A stretch of 64,000 nt of DNA. It comes from Pandoraea fibrosis. GTDB taxonomy: Bacteria > Pseudomonadota > Gammaproteobacteria > Burkholderiales > Burkholderiaceae. The notes under the pieces were generated by a model. It was given only the letters and a program-made list of their open reading frames with translations. It did no database searches and was not told the DNA's origin. The stretch lies in NCBI RefSeq assembly GCF_000807775.2, contig NZ_CP047385.1, positions 1,240,001 to 1,304,000 on the forward strand, written 5' to 3'. Shown one piece after another: positions 26,027 through 34,479 of this stretch (position 1 is the first letter of the stretch; each line of letters begins with the position of its first letter). Made by a program: the position numbers and the translations under genes.

Positions 26027-26086
26027 AAGGCGGCCCCATTGCGTACCTGGGGCCAAGCCTCTCGGCTGTTCCTCCGTTGTGAGTGA
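25862..26086 (+). pseudogene. Read-through tail of the repeat protein beyond a premature stop
   Basis: In the same frame after TGA the translation reads QQLGREQIKNKGGIIGFAKR, CNVPAGAIKTCAYATGGL and on to a stop at 26,084. This is a clear fifth HTH-like unit. TGG to TGA at the conserved Trp of the unit explains the stop. The stretch to 26,150 holds nothing else. Confidence 0.8.
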
Positions 26087-26150
26087 CTTCCTCATAATCG
26101 CTAACGGCCGTCGCCCAAGTGACGACGTCACTGGCTAAGCGCGCAACGCT

Positions 26151-27023
26151 TCACCCCTGTGCCATCACCTGCTGCGCAATTGCCGTCGTTATCCCCATCT
26201 TGTCGTGACGCGTGCGCTCAAGCAGTCCGATACTTCGCTGCTCGATCATGCCGGGTAGCGGAAGAATCCGTAGCGAATCGTCTTGTGCCCACGTCGCGCT
26301 TCTCAGCATCGGCACAACCGCAATCCCCACGCGTTGACGCACCAGCGCCACGATCCCTTCTATCGACGACAACTCCAAAAAATCGCTCACCTTCACATGT
26401 TGGCGTCGCACCGCCCGATCGATAAGCACGCCGGTGCGCTGCGTTCGATCAAACCGCAAGAACCGTTCCGTTTCCAGCAACTTCGCGACCGATCCAGTCT
26501 TCAACGCCGACGACGCCAGCAGTACCAACGGCTCACGATACAACGGCGTCCACCGCACGCCCGCCGGACGCCTTCCCGACGCTTCCACCAGTACCGCACA
26601 ATCGATCTCGCCGGCATCGAGTTTCGCCGTCAGCTCAATCGAGCGCGCTGTCTGAATCAGAATCTCCAGATGCGGCTGCGCCTGCTTGATCTGCGATACC
26701 GCACGCGCCAACGCACTCACCGCCGATTCCACCGCACCGATCGTCACCGGACCGGCTGTCGACTCGATGCCCGCGGCTAATGTGCGCATCGTCTGATACT
26801 GCGCCAGCAATTGCTCCGCATGCGGCAGCAGCAGACGTCCCATCGCGTTGAGCGCAACGGACCGTCCCACGCGATCGAATAGCGGATGGTCGAATTCCTC
26901 CTCCAGCGCACGCATTTGCATGCTCACCGCGGACTGCGTCATCGCTAGATGTTCGGCGGCCGCAGCGAACGATCCATGCCTCGCGACTGCCACAAAAGTC
27001 CTCATAAATCGCAGATTGCTCAT
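26151..27023 (-). CDS. LysR-family transcriptional regulator
   Basis: 290 residues. The N-terminal winged HTH is clear (FMRTFVAVARHGSFAAAAEH, LAMTQSAVSMQMRALEEEF, PLFDRVGRSVALNAMG), followed by a substrate-binding domain (about 90-290). It is divergent from an MHS-type MFS carrier, the usual place for a LysR regulator of that carrier and its pathway. An imperfect palindrome with LysR-like geometry lies between them. The effector is unknown; the downstream amidohydrolase genes suggest an N-acylated or peptide-like compound, which is inference. Confidence 0.92.
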   Translation of the reverse strand: MSNLRFMRTFVAVARHGSFAAAAEHLAMTQSAVSMQMRALEEEFDHPLFDRVGRSVALNAMGRLLLPHAEQLLAQYQTMRTLAAGIESTAGPVTIGAVESAVSALARAVSQIKQAQPHLEILIQTARSIELTAKLDAGEIDCAVLVEASGRRPAGVRWTPLYREPLVLLASSALKTGSVAKLLETERFLRFDRTQRTGVLIDRAVRRQHVKVSDFLELSSIEGIVALVRQRVGIAVVPMLRSATWAQDDSLRILPLPGMIEQRSIGLLERTRHDKMGITTAIAQQVMAQG

Positions 27024-27094
27024 AGATCGCTCGCCGTTTTCGGTTGGGAGAATAGGAGAATTCGTCCCGAAAAGCCGTCGTCAATACATCAAAA

Positions 27095-27119
27095 AATTTG
27101 CGATGACGGATCACAAATT
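27095..27119. promoter_or_regulatory. LysR-type operator candidate
   Basis: Between the LysR gene and the MFS gene lies AATTTG-N13-CAAATT, extended by inner GAT/ATC matches into a 25-base imperfect palindrome. LysR-family sites are typically T-N11-A dyads in the divergent promoter, so this is the best candidate for autoregulation and carrier control. Confidence 0.6.
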
Positions 27120-27213
27120 CTAGCTTTTATTGGTTTTTTGGCACAAGCAGAATGGGGCGAAGCGAGTGCGGTCGGCTTGCCGCGAAAACACTTCATAGAT
27201 GAGGAGTCTCCCC

Positions 27214-28539
27214 ATGGAAGTTTCGGTCGGGCGCGACAGCGCCGCAAACGCCGCGGTCCCTGAGCGCTCGGGAAAGCGAATCGACGTCGGCATCATCGCC
27301 GTGTCCACCATTGGCAACGCGCTCGAATGGTTCGACTTCACCGTATTCACCTTCTTTGCCGCGAACATCGCACGGCAATTCTTCCCCAGCGATAACCCGA
27401 CGGCAGCCCTTCTCGCCGCATGGACGACCTTCGGTGTCGGCTTCCTGACGCGTCCACTCGGCGGCATCGTTCTCGGTGCCTACGCTGACAAGCACGGCCG
27501 CAAATCTGCCTTGCTGGTCACGATCTCCGTCATGGCGCTGGGCGTCGCGGTGATCGCCTTCGCGCCCACTTATGCGCAGATCGGCATGGCAGCCCCCGTG
27601 CTGATGCTCATCGGACGCTTCCTTCAGGGATTCTCCGCTGGCGGCGAAGTCGGTAGCGCCACGGCATTCCTCGTCGAGCATGCCCCGGTCGAGCGACGCG
27701 GTGTGTACGGCAGCTTCCAGATGATCGCGCAGGCGTGCAGCATGCTGCTCGGCGCTATCGTGTCCGTGGGCATCACCCAATCGCTGACACCCGAACAAAT
27801 CGATGCGTTCGGCTGGCGTATTCCGTTCGTCATCGGTTTGCTGATCGTTCCCGTCGGACTCTATGTGCGTTCGCGGCTGGACGAGTCGCCGGTGTTCAAG
27901 GATGCGCGTCACCAGTCCACGCAAAAGCGCTCGCCGTTCCTCGAGTCGATCACGATGCACTGGCGTCAGGTCGTTGCCGGATTCGGGCTGACGGTGTACG
28001 GCACCATCGGCACGTACATCTTCTATTACTACATGCCGAGCTACGCAACGAAGTCGCTGGGCATCCCGTTCAAAAGCAGTGTGATCGCGTCGCTGTGCGC
28101 TGCTGTCGCCTACATCGTCGGAACGTTTGCCTCGGGACGCCTTTCGGATTCCATCGGCCGCAAGAAGCCGATGACCGCTTCGGCGCTCATCAGCCTGGTC
28201 ATCGCGTATCCGTTGTTCCTTGCCGTCAGTCACGTGCCGACCCTGCCGATGCTGATTTTCGTGCAGTGCTGTCTGATGCTCTCGCTGGGTCTGTTTCAGG
28301 GCTCGTACTGTGCCTTCGTATGCGAACTCTTCCCGTCGCGCGTGCGGGCGACGTCGATGGCCATCGGCTACAACTTTGCGGTGATGATCTTCGGCGGTTT
28401 CGCCGGCGCGATCGCCACGTTGCTCATCGGCTGGACCGGCGACAAGCTCGCCGTCGTGTACTACGGCCTCTTCGGTGCAGCCGTGGGCCTCGTCACGATC
28501 TTGTCGCTCAAGGACCGCTCGCGGCAGCCGCTGCTGTAA
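27214..28539 (+). CDS. MFS carrier, metabolite:H+ symporter (MHS) type
   Basis: 441 residues from the ATG at 27,214; GAGGAG at 27,201-27,206 gives correct spacing to this ATG and would fall inside an earlier start. Twelve membrane segments are visible, with MHS-family marks: IGNALEWFDFTVFTFFAANI in helix 1, GAYADKHGRKSALL in the 2-3 loop and GRFLQGFSAGGEVGSATAFL in helix 4-5. Such carriers move dicarboxylates, shikimate, proline or betaine-like compounds with protons. It heads a probable operon with M20 and DUF2817 hydrolases, so the substrate is likely processed by them. Confidence 0.9.
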   Translation: MEVSVGRDSAANAAVPERSGKRIDVGIIAVSTIGNALEWFDFTVFTFFAANIARQFFPSDNPTAALLAAWTTFGVGFLTRPLGGIVLGAYADKHGRKSALLVTISVMALGVAVIAFAPTYAQIGMAAPVLMLIGRFLQGFSAGGEVGSATAFLVEHAPVERRGVYGSFQMIAQACSMLLGAIVSVGITQSLTPEQIDAFGWRIPFVIGLLIVPVGLYVRSRLDESPVFKDARHQSTQKRSPFLESITMHWRQVVAGFGLTVYGTIGTYIFYYYMPSYATKSLGIPFKSSVIASLCAAVAYIVGTFASGRLSDSIGRKKPMTASALISLVIAYPLFLAVSHVPTLPMLIFVQCCLMLSLGLFQGSYCAFVCELFPSRVRATSMAIGYNFAVMIFGGFAGAIATLLIGWTGDKLAVVYYGLFGAAVGLVTILSLKDRSRQPLL

Positions 28540-28710
28540 CCCTTCATTCATCACGGCGCCCGGCGTCTCGTCGCCGGTGCGCCTGCATCACCCCAGCCCA
28601 TCCTGCCTCTGTCCAATGGCGTGACCCATGTCGTCGTTGCTGTCGTCGGCACCCCCGACGCACACGACATGACGCGCGCCATCCGGGGCATTCCTCAAGA
28701 GACGATACCG

Positions 28711-29901
28711 ATGTCCATCATTCCTGAAATCGCCGAGCGTTCGGCAGAACTGCAAGCCATTCGACGCGATATCCACGCTCACCCCGAACTGCGCTACGAA
28801 GAGGCGCGCACGTCCGACATTGTGGCGAAGCTGCTCGAATCGTGGGGGATCGAAGTCACGCGGGGGCTGGGAAAGACGGGCGTCGTCGGCGTACTGCGCA
28901 ACGGTACCGGTAAGAAGGTCATCGGCCTGCGCGCCGACATGGACGCCTTGCCGATTCAGGAACTCAACACGTTTGCACACGCGTCGCAGTACGCGGGGAA
29001 GATGCACGCCTGTGGTCACGATGGCCACACCGCCATGCTCCTCGGCGCGGCACAGCATCTCGCCAGGCACCGGACTTTCGACGGCACCATCGTTTTCATC
29101 TTCCAGCCAGCGGAGGAGGGCGGTGGCGGAGCGAAAGCCATGCTGGAAGACGGACTGTTCGAGAAGTTTCCGGTCGACGCCGTATTCGCGCTGCACAACT
29201 GGCCGGGCCTTGCCGCCGGCAGTTTCGGGGCGCGCGTGGGCGCAACGCAGGCGTCGAGCAACGAGTTCCGCATCGTTGTCAAAGGCACGGGAGCTCACGC
29301 CGCGATGCCGCACGACGGTATCGATCCGGTCCTCACGGCCATGCAGATCGGCACCGGATTGCAGAGCATCATGACGCGCAACAAGCGTCCGATCGACGCC
29401 GCTGTTTTGTCCATTACGCAGATGCAGGCGGGCGAGGCCATCAACGTCATTCCGAACACGGCGACGCTGGCTGGCACGGTGCGCACCTTCTCGCTCGACG
29501 TACTCGATCTGGTGGAGACACGCATGCGCGAGTTTTGCGAAGCGACCGCCGCGGCCTACGGCTGCTCGGTCGAATTCTCGTTCCTGCGCAATTACCCGCC
29601 AACGGTGAACACTGCTGCCGAGACACAGTTCGCAGTCAACGTCATGCAGGAGATCGTGGGGCGCGATCACGTCGTCAGTCCGATCGATCCGACGATGGGC
29701 GCGGAGGACTTCTCGTTCTTCCTGCTGGAGCGTCCCGGTTGCTACGCGTACATCGGCAATGGGACGGGGGATCATCGCACCCATGGGCATGGCCTCGGCC
29801 CGTGCATGTTGCACAACACGAGCTATGACTTCAACGACGACGTGCTGACACTTGGCGCCACCTATTGGGTGCGGCTGACGGAAGCGTTTCTGGTGGAGTG
29901 A
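28711..29901 (+). CDS. M20-family amidohydrolase (hippurate hydrolase-like)
   Basis: 396 residues from the ATG at 28,711; the longer frame adds residues without family features. M20D marks are clear: RRDIHAHPELRYEE near the start, RADMDALPI, the metal motif HACGHDGHTAML and QPAEEGGGGAKAML, with the lid domain (GAHAAMPHDGIDPV) in the middle and GAEDFSFFL near the end. The family cleaves N-acyl amino acids, hippurate or indole-acetyl conjugates using two divalent metals. Located between an MHS carrier and a DUF2817 protein, it probably acts on the imported compound in the cytoplasm; no signal peptide is seen. Confidence 0.92.
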   Translation: MSIIPEIAERSAELQAIRRDIHAHPELRYEEARTSDIVAKLLESWGIEVTRGLGKTGVVGVLRNGTGKKVIGLRADMDALPIQELNTFAHASQYAGKMHACGHDGHTAMLLGAAQHLARHRTFDGTIVFIFQPAEEGGGGAKAMLEDGLFEKFPVDAVFALHNWPGLAAGSFGARVGATQASSNEFRIVVKGTGAHAAMPHDGIDPVLTAMQIGTGLQSIMTRNKRPIDAAVLSITQMQAGEAINVIPNTATLAGTVRTFSLDVLDLVETRMREFCEATAAAYGCSVEFSFLRNYPPTVNTAAETQFAVNVMQEIVGRDHVVSPIDPTMGAEDFSFFLLERPGCYAYIGNGTGDHRTHGHGLGPCMLHNTSYDFNDDVLTLGATYWVRLTEAFLVE

Positions 29902-29907
29902 CGCACG

Positions 29908-30999
29908 ATGATCATGAGTCCGTTTTCGGATAGCTATCGCCAGGCGCGCATGCGCTTTGCCGACGCCGCCAGGGAGGCAGGCGTGGAGGTGACGAGTCAT
30001 GCCATTCCCGAGGTCATCGGCCGGGAAGGCGAGGAATTGGTGACGGACGTCGTGCGTTTAGGGGCAACCGACGCGCGGCGATTGCTGATCCTCACCTCGG
30101 CTACACACGGTGTCGAGGGCTTCTGCGGGAGCGCCGCGCAGATCGCCTTGCTTGGCGACGAAGGGTTGAAGGCGCGTCTCGATAACACGGGCGTGGCCAT
30201 TCTGATCGTGCATGCTCTCAACCCTTACGGTTTTTCGTGGTTGTCGCGCACGAATGAAGACAACGTCGATCTGAATCGGAACAGCATCGATTTCTCACAG
30301 ACGTTGCCTGTCAACATGGCCTACGCGGATTTGCACGACCTGCTGGTGCCGTCGACCTGGCCGCCGTCCGACGACAACGCCCGGGCGATTTCGGATTACA
30401 TCGCGACGCATGGCGAGTCGGCTTACCAGCGCGCGCTGACAGTCGGGCAGTACGCGTTTGCCGAAGGGCTGTTCTACGGCGGACGCGAGCCGGTATGGAG
30501 TACACGATTGATGCGCACGCTGATCGAGACGCACGCGCAGCAGTGTGATGCGATTGGCTGGATCGACTTCCATACCGGTCTCGGTCCGCCAGGTCACGGA
30601 GAGAAGATCTGTGTCGGTGCGCTCGACGCCGCAGAGTTGGCCCGTGCCCGCACATGGTGGGGCGCCGATCTTGCCAGTCCGCTGGACGGGACGACGGTGG
30701 CGTCAAACGTCGGTGGACCATTGCTGGACACGCTGCGCACCGCGCGAAGCGATGCACAGGTGACGGCGATGGCCATCGAATACGGTACAGTGCCGCTCGT
30801 CGACATGCTGCATATGTTGCGAGCGGATGCGTGGCTAAGGCGACATCCGGATGCCCCGGAGGCACAAGCGTCGGCGATTCGTCAGGCGGTGCGCTCGGCC
30901 TTCTGCTTTGACGATGCCGTATGGCAAGGGCAGATTCTCGGGCAAGCGCGTGTGGCGATCCTGCAAGCGGTGACGGGGTTGAGTCGTCACCCCATGTAA
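29908..30999 (+). CDS. DUF2817 (M14-like carboxypeptidase fold) protein
   Basis: 363 residues, 6 bases after the M20 stop. Zinc-site-like motifs are visible: SATHGVEGFCGSAAQ (HxxE), NPYGFSWLSRTNEDNVDLNR and WIDFHTGLGPPGHGEKIC (second His), matching DUF2817, which is related to M14 carboxypeptidases and succinylglutamate desuccinylases. Likely a zinc amidase or peptidase acting with the preceding amidohydrolase. Substrate unknown. No signal peptide is seen, so it should be cytoplasmic. Confidence 0.88.
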   Translation: MIMSPFSDSYRQARMRFADAAREAGVEVTSHAIPEVIGREGEELVTDVVRLGATDARRLLILTSATHGVEGFCGSAAQIALLGDEGLKARLDNTGVAILIVHALNPYGFSWLSRTNEDNVDLNRNSIDFSQTLPVNMAYADLHDLLVPSTWPPSDDNARAISDYIATHGESAYQRALTVGQYAFAEGLFYGGREPVWSTRLMRTLIETHAQQCDAIGWIDFHTGLGPPGHGEKICVGALDAAELARARTWWGADLASPLDGTTVASNVGGPLLDTLRTARSDAQVTAMAIEYGTVPLVDMLHMLRADAWLRRHPDAPEAQASAIRQAVRSAFCFDDAVWQGQILGQARVAILQAVTGLSRHPM

Positions 31000-31135
31000 G
31001 CGATGCGTTCGCGTTGTCTGTCAGGGGAATTCGCGATTCGCGCGATTTCGCGCGACAATCGCGAATCAGGCGCGGCAGGCAAGATGAGCCGGTCGATCGC
31101 CCGCCCCAATCACGCAACGCACCACGCAAACGTAC

Positions 31136-31990
31136 ATGGCATCTCACGTGAAGAAGTCTTTCGTCGGCCGAATTCGAGATCAGCTCGATCAGCTCTCCCC
31201 ATCGGAGCGGCGTCTGGCGGAGTTCGCACTGGATTTGCCGGGGGACCTGGCGGGGTACACGGCGTCTGAGCTGGCGACGCTCGCGCAGGTTTCCAACGCC
31301 ACCGTTACGCGCTTTGTGCGACGTCTGGGTTACGAGTCGTTCGACGAAGCCCGCAAGCATGTGCGCTCTGAGCAGCGCGCCGGTTCACCGCTCGCGATGG
31401 CAGCCACGGCACCTGCTGCGGATGCCGTCGCCGACGATCTCGTCGGCGCACAACGTCAACAAAGTCTCGCTAACATCGACGCCACCTATCGGCGTCTCTC
31501 GTCCAGCGAAATCGAACAGATCGCGACGGCGATTCTCGAAGCACGCAAAGTCTGGGTCGTCGGCTTCCGCTCCAGCCATCCGCTGGCGATGTACTTCCGC
31601 TGGCAACTTCTGCAAATCGTCCCGAGCGCGCAGGTGATCCCGGGCGCCGGGGAGACGTTGGGCGAACATCTCGCAGGCATCGGTGCCAACGACGTCGTGG
31701 TCGTCTTCGCGCTGCGTCGTCGTATACGTCAGATGCCGAGCGTCGTTGCGCAACTGGCGAAGGCCTGCCAGAACCTCGTCTACATCACCGAGCGCAATGC
31801 CTCCACGAAGGCACCGGCGAAGTGGACATTGCAATGTGATGTCCAGGGGCCCGGTGTGCTCGATAACCACACAGCCGTGATCGGTCTGTGCCACCTGATT
31901 GTCACGCAGGTGATGACGCTGGCGGGTAATCCGGGACGTCGTCACCTCGGGCTCGTGGAAGCGTTCCACGACGCGCTCGACGAAATCTGA
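31136..31990 (+). CDS. RpiR/MurR-family regulator (HTH-6 plus SIS)
   Basis: 284 residues. N-terminal HTH of the RpiR type (LSPSERRLAEFALDLPGDLA, ELATLAQVSNATVTRFVRRL, GYESFDEARKHV), then a SIS sugar-phosphate-like domain (about 120-260; WVVGFRSSHPLAMYFRWQLL). Members sense phosphorylated sugars or related metabolites, and several Burkholderiales members regulate hydantoin or amino-acid racemase loci. It stands between the M20/DUF2817 pair and a carrier-racemase-carrier cluster on the same strand and could control either. Confidence 0.9.
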   Translation: MASHVKKSFVGRIRDQLDQLSPSERRLAEFALDLPGDLAGYTASELATLAQVSNATVTRFVRRLGYESFDEARKHVRSEQRAGSPLAMAATAPAADAVADDLVGAQRQQSLANIDATYRRLSSSEIEQIATAILEARKVWVVGFRSSHPLAMYFRWQLLQIVPSAQVIPGAGETLGEHLAGIGANDVVVVFALRRRIRQMPSVVAQLAKACQNLVYITERNASTKAPAKWTLQCDVQGPGVLDNHTAVIGLCHLIVTQVMTLAGNPGRRHLGLVEAFHDALDEI

Positions 31991-32211
31991 TCCCCCCCGG
32001 GTGGCGACGCCGCCCTCGTAAGCCCCCATTCCTCCTGGTGACGTCCCCGATTGGCATTCTCCGCCAAGGACACCGTATGTCCGGTGAAACCCTGATATGA
32101 AAAATAATTTTCAAAAACAAATAATCTGAAAAAATATTAACTGATCAGAGTTCATCAGAGGGCGAGGCAAATCGGTCGCAAGGCGCCAATCGCGGCGCAG
32201 GGAGTTTTACG

Positions 32212-33684
32212 ATGGGCGCAGAAGTGGTCGTATCGTCGTCGGAACCCAGGTTGCAGCAGCTCGAACGGGCGCTCGACGACATCGGGGTGACGCCGTCACA
32301 CAAAAAAATCCTCGCACTGATTCTGTTCGGCGTGCTGTTCGACGTTTTCGAACAAAACGCTGTCGGCCTCGTGGGGCCGCTGCTGCGCGAGTACTGGGGC
32401 ATCTCGGCGGCGCAGATCGGCTTCCTCAACACGCTGACATTCGGCGCAGCCGCCATCGGACGACTCGGCTCCGGCTACATCGCCGACCGCTATGGCCGTC
32501 GCACGATGCTCAGCATCAACCTGATGCTGTTCACGCTGGGGGCACTGATCTGTGCGCTGGCGACGAACTACACCATGCTCGCAGCCGGACGTTTCATCGT
32601 TGGCTTCGGTCTCGGCGGTGAGATCTCGATTGCGGTCACGATGCTGGCGGAGTTCTGCTCGTCGCGCTTTCGTGGCGTGGCGGTGGGGGCGATCAACGTC
32701 GCGGGGGGCGGACTTGGCAACATGCTCGCGCCAGCGTTCGGACTGGCCGTCTTCGCCTTCTTCCCCGGTCCGGATAGCTGGCGCTGGCTGTTCGGCTGTC
32801 TGGTGCTGCCAGCCTTTTTCGTGTTGCTGTATCGCCGGTTCATCCCGGAGACGCCGCGTTTCCTGCTCTCCAAAGGCCGGGTCGAAGACGCCAACCGCGT
32901 GCTCAACATTCTCGCGTCGGGCAAGCTTGGCAAAGCGCCCAAGGGGGAGGGCAGGCGCGATGCCAAGCGTTATCTGAGCGAAGCGCCAGAAGGCGCACAT
33001 CGTGCCGACAAAGTGCGTCTGCGCGAAGTCTTCGTTGGCCCGCTGGCACGACGCACGGCTGCGGTCGGCGTTGCCGTGTGCATGACCTACGGTGCGCAGA
33101 TTTCCGTGCTCACGCTGATGCCGACGATTCTGATGGCGCAGGGCTACACGCTGAGCAAGAGCTTCGTGTTCACCATCGTGATGCAGTCGGGCAGCCTGCT
33201 CGGCGCTATCACCGCGTCGTATTTCGGCTTCCGTTTCCCGCGCAAGCGGGTGCTGACGCTCGGTGCGATCGCCGCGTGCGCGATCGGTCTGTGCTTTGGC
33301 TTTCTGTCGAAGTCGCAGCCGCTCATCCTCGCGTTCGGGGCGGCGTTCCAGTTCTGCGTGCTGCTGCTCAATACGTCCATCTGGATTTACGCCCCGGAGC
33401 TTTATCCGACGCGAGTGCGCGCCTTCGGTACGGCGTTCATTCTTGCGCTGGGCACGCTGGCCGGTGCGGCGATGCCGCTGGTCGCCGGTCGCGTGTTCGA
33501 CCAATACGGCATCGGCGGCATGTTCGGGATGATGGCCGCGATGTACGCCGTGTTTGCGCTTGCGTTGACCTTCGCGCCGGAGACATTCGGCAAGCCCATC
33601 GATGGTCCCGAGGCACCGGGCGACGTCGACGCGCACACGGCAGCCAGAACATCGGCTGACGCACCGCCGTCCCCGGCTGCCTGA
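32212..33684 (+). CDS. MFS transporter, sugar/aromatic-acid type
   Basis: 490 residues, 12 membrane segments. Typical loop motifs: GSGYIADRYGRRTMLSI (2-3 loop), GRFIVGFGLGGEISIAV (helix 4-5), RRFIPETPRFLLSKGRVEDA (6-7 region) and APELYPTRVRAFGT (helix 10-11). A purine-rich GCAGGGAG precedes the ATG. It is followed after 33 bases by the racemase-like gene, so co-transcription is likely. The substrate is not readable from sequence. Confidence 0.88.
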   Translation: MGAEVVVSSSEPRLQQLERALDDIGVTPSHKKILALILFGVLFDVFEQNAVGLVGPLLREYWGISAAQIGFLNTLTFGAAAIGRLGSGYIADRYGRRTMLSINLMLFTLGALICALATNYTMLAAGRFIVGFGLGGEISIAVTMLAEFCSSRFRGVAVGAINVAGGGLGNMLAPAFGLAVFAFFPGPDSWRWLFGCLVLPAFFVLLYRRFIPETPRFLLSKGRVEDANRVLNILASGKLGKAPKGEGRRDAKRYLSEAPEGAHRADKVRLREVFVGPLARRTAAVGVAVCMTYGAQISVLTLMPTILMAQGYTLSKSFVFTIVMQSGSLLGAITASYFGFRFPRKRVLTLGAIAACAIGLCFGFLSKSQPLILAFGAAFQFCVLLLNTSIWIYAPELYPTRVRAFGTAFILALGTLAGAAMPLVAGRVFDQYGIGGMFGMMAAMYAVFALALTFAPETFGKPIDGPEAPGDVDAHTAARTSADAPPSPAA

Positions 33685-33717
33685 ACCACCTCTCTTTTCC
33701 GACTCGCCGAGATTTTC

Positions 33718-34395
33718 ATGACTCACATCCTGCTCATCAATCCGAATACGTCGACGGCGACGACGCAAATGATGGTCGATATCGCGCGCACCTATCTCGC
33801 CAGCGTGATGTCGTCCCCACCCATGGTCGTCGGAGCAACGGTGACGCGTGGCGCACCGATGATCGTCGATGAGCAGGACCTTGTCGTTGCTGCCGAGGCT
33901 GTGAACGAACCGCAGATCGTCGCGCTGGCGGCACAGGCGGATGGCGTGATCGTCGGTGCGTTTGGCGACCCCGGCATCGAGGCGCTGCGCGCGCGTCTGG
34001 AGGTGCCCGTGGTCGGCATCGGCGCGTCGTCCGTGCGCGAGGCAGCGGCGGGCGGGCGGCGCTTCGGCATCGCGACGACGACGCCCATGCTGGCGCACTC
34101 CATCGCATCGAATGTCCATAAGCTCGGGTTCGGCGCGACCTTCACCGGCTCGCGATTCACCAGCGGCGATCCGTTGGCGTTGGGGGGCGTGCCGTCGCAA
34201 CTGGAGAGTCGTCTGGCGCGTGCGGTTGACGCGTGCATTCAGCAGGACGGCGCCCGTGCCGTCGTGATCGGCGGTGGTCCATTGGGCGAAGCGGCACAAG
34301 CGTTGGGCGAGCAGTTTTCGATCCCGGTGATCGGGCCTGTGCCGGCAGCATGTCGCGCACTGATTCAGGCGATGCGTCTCGGCGAAGCCGCCTGA
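33718..34395 (+). CDS. Asp/Glu/hydantoin racemase-family protein lacking the usual catalytic cysteines
   Basis: 225 residues with the family opening (ILLINPNTSTATTQMMVDIA) and overall length. Active racemases use two cysteines, normally in GCFGDPG-like and GCAG-like motifs. Here the first reads VGAFGDPGIEALR (Ala for Cys) and the second reads VIGGGPLGEAA (no Cys). No other cysteine is placed to replace them. The protein may be a non-racemising isomerase, lyase or binding relative within this superfamily. Genes on both sides encode carriers, suggesting catabolism of an imported amide, hydantoin or hydroxy-acid. Confidence 0.85.
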   Translation: MTHILLINPNTSTATTQMMVDIARTYLASVMSSPPMVVGATVTRGAPMIVDEQDLVVAAEAVNEPQIVALAAQADGVIVGAFGDPGIEALRARLEVPVVGIGASSVREAAAGGRRFGIATTTPMLAHSIASNVHKLGFGATFTGSRFTSGDPLALGGVPSQLESRLARAVDACIQQDGARAVVIGGGPLGEAAQALGEQFSIPVIGPVPAACRALIQAMRLGEAA

Positions 34396-34479
34396 CGTCA
34401 TCCATATCGAAGTCATAACAGCGCACTCGCGTCCACCATCGCGCGGGGCAGAACACGCACTTCTTGGCGAGGAAACATC

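Noticed and set aside
27193..28554. 453-codon minus-strand frame opposite the MHS carrier
   Set aside because: Antisense shadow; the plus-strand carrier has full family motifs and a ribosome binding site.
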